64,000 bases of DNA from Gnetum montanum (taxonomy: Eukaryota; Streptophyta; Gnetopsida; Gnetales; Gnetaceae). The translations under genes and the position numbers were made by a program. This document shows positions 59,702-64,000 of the stretch, piece by piece (position 1 is the first letter of the stretch; every line of letters starts with the position of its first letter). The notes under the pieces are model-generated. The model was given only the letters and a program-made list of their open reading frames with translations, did not search any database and had not been told where the DNA came from. The stretch is taken from the NCBI GenBank assembly GCA_015680685.1, contig MNCI01003975.1:1896704-1960703 (forward strand), read 5' to 3'.

Positions 59702-60087
59702 TTATTGGTAAGGAAAAATACAAATTACTTTTGTTACTTTTCGTATTTATTAATCCATAGTATTTTTTATTTAAATATTCTTTTAAATAGCTTCCTAAAT
59801 ACGATCACGTTTTGCCATCACACGAAAGGGCACCTGAAATTTTGCCCGAAGTACGAAACCAAAATTTAAGATGCCCTTCCATTCACACTCAAGAATATTT
59901 ACCAGCACAGTTAACAGGTAAACGCTCCTGCCTTTATTGCAATCGGACAGAACAAAGAGAGGAATGCAATATAGAATTTTATATAACGAGACTTTCCAGT
60001 TAAACAAATCTCAACAATAATTAGAAAAGAATAGGCAGCTGCGCTGATAAATGATTTACATGACAATCGTACATTCAAATTCATTTT
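59702..60087 (-). other. Probable 3' UTR of the receptor-like gene
   Basis: Lies between LTR K and the stop codon. On the minus strand, AATAAA occurs at 59,938-59,933, about 150 nt after the stop, and could serve as a polyadenylation signal. No kinase-like coding sequence is visible. Confidence 0.5.
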
Positions 60088-63000
60088 TTATCTAGTAAAC
60101 ACTGGTCTTGCCTTGAGAGTGGCTTCCGAAGAAATCGTACCATTTGGTATTATTGGTGGAAGAGGACTCTGGCTCGCTTCCGAAGGCTGGGCAACTGAAA
60201 TATAGATTGCCAAGCACCAAAACCTTTAATTTATTATTTATCATCATGGAATGGAATTGATTAATCAATCCGCCATTCAAATTCGTATATGTAAAGACTA
60301 ACTGAATAGGGTTCGGCACAAGAGCAAACCTTTGGATGTATGTTTGTGGTGACGAATGCAGAAAACAAAAGCTAGGACGAAGATTACCACAACAGCCACT
60401 ACAGCGCACACTGCTCCTATGATTATCCCGCTTTTGCTTTTGCTGGACTGCTTTGAATTCGAGGGAGCTGCCGACGGTCCTGGGCTCGATTCCGTCGGCG
60501 GCGTGGTCCTTGAGCTGGAATTACAGGATGAATCTCCGTTGACACACAGGTATGAATTCCCTGAATAACTGCGTACAAGGACAGCAAGTGTAATATGTTT
60601 CAACTTTCAATATTGAATCCTATGCAGTACTTACTCCAAGCAGATTCAGAGAGTCAAATAAGGAGAAAAATTTAGAGTTTATTATACTGACTTTGCTTGG
60701 AGTTGGGTGTCACTGAGAAGATTAGCAGGGATCTGCCCGCTCAAGTTGTTGTTGGCCAGATTCCTTCAGTTCAGTTGAATGAATCAAATATCAAGCGCTT
60801 GCAATTTGCATGAAAGACAAAAAAGTGCAAAACACGGAAACAATAATTTTTTATTATTAAAAAGCCAAGGCAGCAAGTTTGCCTGCATGGGTCATCATGT
60901 ACTCACAAGGAAGTCAATGCGGTGAGATTGGCTATGGCGTCTGGGATTGTTCCGTTCAGATTCCTGTTTGACAAATCCCTGCGTACATTAAACAAAGAAC
61001 AGGCAGCTCAGGATCCGACCGCAATATTGATGAAGAATAAGTTTGATGGTGAAAAATGGAAAAATAAGTACAATCCAACGACTCTGGGAGGAGTGTCTGG
61101 GCTGCACGACACCCAATCCCAGCTGTAATCGGTGGGCATGCATGGATCTCCCGAATATTCAATCAACTTAAAATGGTCTCTGACTTCGTTCAGTGCCACA
61201 ACTGCATCAAATTCAACATAACTAATCCCAATCAAGCTAAATGCAATCTGATTTCATAATTTAAAAAAAAAAAATTAAGTATTCCCATAAAAGGAAACAA
61301 ACATACCGTCTTGTGTGTAAGTCATGTTTTTCGTAAAGACGAAGAAAAGCATATCCAAGGCATTGAGGATGGGGCCCAATGTGGCATTCTGGGCCGGCAC
61401 GAACGTGATATTTAGCGATCCAGTGGAAAATGACTCGTAAGCTCTTTGCATGTACGTGTCGTAAATATTTACTTCAAAATAGAATGGATTCCGCCCATTC
61501 ACATAGATATAGAAGTTGCACAAATCCGAAGAAACTCTGTGTCTAATATCAATGAAGTACATATTAAGGTAGATATAGTTGGAGCGTGGCTGCCCTGTTA
61601 GAATCACTGACATTGGACTTGGACTTTTATTGTTGTTTGTTGTGATGGCCGTCAGCATGACCTGTTGCGGTGGAGTGTTCGTCATCTGCGATGCGTCAAC
61701 CGTTGTGGATGCTGCTGATAAGTTCACCAAACTGGGGTACAGCCTTGGATACCATATTCTGTCGTAAATGTCATCTGGATAACTTTTGTCACATGCACAC
61801 ATGAAGCACAATACCAGCAAAATTATTATAAAATATATATTATGACTGAAACTGAAATTATGTTAGCTTCCTCACAAGAAGTTAATTATAAGTCAAGCCC
61901 ACATCAGTGAACGAAGATAAACTGTAATGCAGTTTCAATAAAATGCATGCGAAAACAAAATTGCATAATATGTTTTGTAGTGTGCAATTGCAGATAGCAG
62001 TAAGTGGAAAGATCTTACCAAATATAGAAAAGGAAAGAAGATATAAGATATACATCTCTTTCTCAAAGAAAAGAAGTCAACAATAAGAGTCAAGGCTTTG
62101 AACGCTAGATGTGATAATTTTCAGGTGACATCGACATTAATCAATGGGTGTCTACCTCTAGGGTAACACCTCATTGTTACTCTACTACTACATATATATG
62201 ATTGACCAAAGTTTAAAAGAACCTATCACAAAAACTATAAACATTCGACAACAACAACTAATAGCATTATTCTTAATTAAATTCAGTTCATGAATACAAA
62301 CATCATCACTCAACTCCCTTCTTTTCAGGCTCATTCATTGCTAGATTTGGGAAAAAAATCTTGCAAAGGACCTATTTTAATTAACCTGACTTTATTCAAA
62401 TAAAAAATAGAACCATTTAAAAGTTTGTACTAAATGAATGATATTAAAGTCATGCTGTTAGCATAAAAGGGTAATCAGCCTAGGGCTCATTACCCATCCG
62501 TGGGGATCTAAGATCCTTGAGGGTCTAAGAATTTTGGTAAAGGAGAGAAAACATAACTGTTTTTAGGTTCCCCAAGTTCAAACCCAAAAGTGTTACCATG
62601 AAAAAAAATTAAGCAAGTTACGACATCAGTTTAAAAATAAATGAATGATAGCCGCCCAAAGCGTTACCATGAATAAAAAAACACAAGCACTTTACTACCA
62701 CCATCACATCACTTGAAATGAACGAATGATAGCCGGCTCCTAGCATAAAATTATGAAAGCGAAAGCGTTATCAATGTTAATAGTACTTACCGGATAGGCA
62801 CCGAAGATGGATCAGCTCCATAGTTGAGCTGAAAAGCCGTCTCCAAGATAACCTGGTCATAAAAATCGGTGTTTCCGCTGGCAGAAATCATACTGTAAGT
62901 TTTAGAATTGGAGGGGCGAAGCTCCAGCGAGGAGATGAAGGGAATGCCGCCGGAATTAATTCTTGCTAAGCAAACCAGAATGGCGTCAGCCTTGGCCTTC

Positions 63001-63581
63001 ATGAAATATGTCTTGGAAACAGTTTGATTTAGAGAAGTAGCAATTGTTGTCATTTCAGTGGCATCTACAATGAGCACAAACGAGGGAGGAGAGCTGAGGG
63101 CATCGTAGTTTCCGTAGAGAAACGAAGCTCTGATGAGGAAGTTGTTTCCCTTAGTGGCGGGCACGCTGTAGCAGCTCTTGTTCCCCTGCGGAAATGCTCG
63201 CAGCGTCTGCAGAACCACTGCAAAATCGGCAGCCATATTCGCGTTGATACTGTAATCTTTGCCAGTTTTCACGTATCCGTCGTCTGTGCTCCATTGGATC
63301 AAGTTTGAATCCGTTGAAGCTACCGTCGCTCCGCAGTCAATGCTTACGAATCCTGCACCAGTTTCAGTATACTAAATCATTCATCATTTAGCACACAAAG
63401 TTACCTACACTATCATTTGGCTGCAGTTTTACTTTGGAATGTGTCTATTTAAAGTCTTTTCACAGGGGTTTTGGCAATGCAAACCTGTTTGAGCTAAGAC
63501 ACAGACGATGCACAAGCATACGTAACTAAAGATAACAGCCAAAATTATTGGGCCACGAAATATTGCAGATGATTTCGCCAT
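60088..63581 (-). CDS. Malectin-like/LRR receptor-like protein lacking a kinase
   Basis: Eight exons join in frame to 584 codons: 63,581-63,485, 63,352-62,791, 61,782-61,307, 61,201-61,072, 60,978-60,907, 60,763-60,692, 60,568-60,330 and 60,194-60,088, all with GT-AG introns. Residues 1-31 form a signal peptide (MAKSSAIFRG... VCVLAQT). A malectin-like domain runs from about 34 (FVSIDCGA) to 375, with the typical YPDDIYDRIW. GDPC (396-399) is followed by YSWDWVSC. Two 24-residue LRRs, each on its own exon (LDLSNRNLNGTIPDAI; LNLANNNLSGQIPANL), are followed by a Ser/Pro-rich linker and a transmembrane helix (517-541). The 43-residue tail ends ATLKARPVFTR-stop, where relatives continue into a Ser/Thr kinase (about 850-900 residues in full). 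It would be a plasma-membrane receptor-like protein that needs a partner to signal, or a truncated gene. No in-frame stop interrupts the exons. Confidence 0.88.
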
Positions 63582-63592
63582 TCGAGAACCAT
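63545..63592 (-). promoter_or_regulatory. Overlapping upstream ORF of the receptor-like gene
   Basis: An ATG at 63,592 lies 11 nt upstream of the main start in another frame. It encodes MVLEWRNHLQYFVAQ and stops at 63,545, inside exon 1. A ribosome using it would bypass the receptor start. The main ATG is chosen because only that frame gives a signal peptide and joins to the malectin-like domain. Confidence 0.6.
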
Positions 63593-63697
63593 CCGGAGCT
63601 TGAAATTGTTAAGGTAGCCTAGCTAAGGCCCTAAGGCTTTATCTCGATATCATACGATTCCGCGTTGTTTCTCAAGCAACCCTATTTCGTTTGTTCA

Positions 63698-63703
63698 AGT
63701 CAA
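63698..63703 (-). promoter_or_regulatory. W-box (TTGACT) upstream of the receptor-like gene
   Basis: TTGACT on the gene strand, about 117 nt before the ATG; a second copy lies at 63,988-63,993. W-boxes are WRKY factor sites, common in defence-receptor promoters. Short motif, so weak evidence alone. Confidence 0.35.
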
Positions 63704-63987
63704 CGGAAGTATAAAAAATGAGGGGCTTCTTTTGTGATAGTAGTGCTCCACGTAAGATGCTTCATGGTTGGTTTGTGAAAGGTGTACCACGTTCCGTTGA
63801 CATTCGTTCGATCTAATAGAGTGTTAGCGTAGTATTGTTGCAGGCAACTTGAATTTTTCTAGATCAGGCCACCGTGGAGGAGTAAATTCGAAGGTCGATG
63901 CTATATATTTTATTTTATTGTGGACTTCAACGCACGCGCACTGCATCTTAGATACAAATTAAATGTTTCCATTGTTTCCCCCATCCA

Positions 63988-63993
63988 AGTCAA
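63988..63993 (-). promoter_or_regulatory. Second W-box (TTGACT)
   Basis: It reads CACGTTGACTTGG on the gene strand, about 407 nt before the ATG, next to an ACGT core. Chance occurrence cannot be excluded. Confidence 0.3.
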
Positions 63994-64000
63994 CGTGAGA

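Noticed and set aside
60088-60194. Kinase exons of the receptor gene further downstream in the window
   Set aside because: Frames below 60,088 show no GxGxxG, VAIK, HRD or DFG motif before LTR K.

Overview
The window looks like nuclear DNA of a seed plant with a large, repeat-bloated genome, most likely a gymnosperm. The reasons are plant-type genes with GT-AG introns at both ends, AT-rich sequence, and about 55 kb between them made almost entirely of old, nested, mutation-riddled LTR retrotransposons. The exact species cannot be read from the sequence.

Layout: (1) 1-474 holds the last two coding exons of a Lon-type protease (+ strand). (2) 475-5,000 is gene-flanking DNA with two local tandem duplications and a decayed DUF4283-like ORF, probably LINE-derived. 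(3) 5,007-14,152 is a full-length LTR element (A) with both LTRs, a near-perfect target duplication, a tRNA-Asp-type primer site, a decayed gag and a second ORF (ORF2), but no recognisable pol. (4) 14,158-21,800 contains a Ty3/gypsy integrase tail on the minus strand and LTR-like sequence (I). (5) 21,800-32,648 is a second large LTR element (G, minus strand) with gag and protease remains, no reverse transcriptase that I can find, and several tandem arrays. It lies inside an older LTR (H). (6) 35,177-47,310 carries three minus-strand fragments of the A family: B (5' LTR, primer site, gag), C (ORF2 plus 3' LTR) and D (ORF2 plus an LTR stub). (7) 47,310-48,900 is a piece of another element (J) with a tRNA-Met-type primer site. 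(8) 49,080-57,394 is a plus-strand A-family copy (E). Its ORF2 is split by a nested 3.8 kb insertion (F) flanked by the 5-bp duplication TAGAG. (9) 58,914-59,701 is a further A-family LTR (K). (10) 60,088-63,581 (minus) is an intact eight-exon gene for a malectin-like/LRR membrane receptor. Its reading frame ends just before the place where a kinase domain would normally begin.

The two cellular genes are unrelated in function: a probable mitochondrial protease and a cell-surface receptor-like protein. The most unusual content is the A family, seen as six copies or fragments. Four of them carry the same long second ORF, with a shared start, a shared domain containing LPFPFLIRKLC, a coiled-coil-like middle and a shared C-terminal motif PCPWDIPI. 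All retroelement reading frames carry multiple stops, so they are annotated as pseudogenes.
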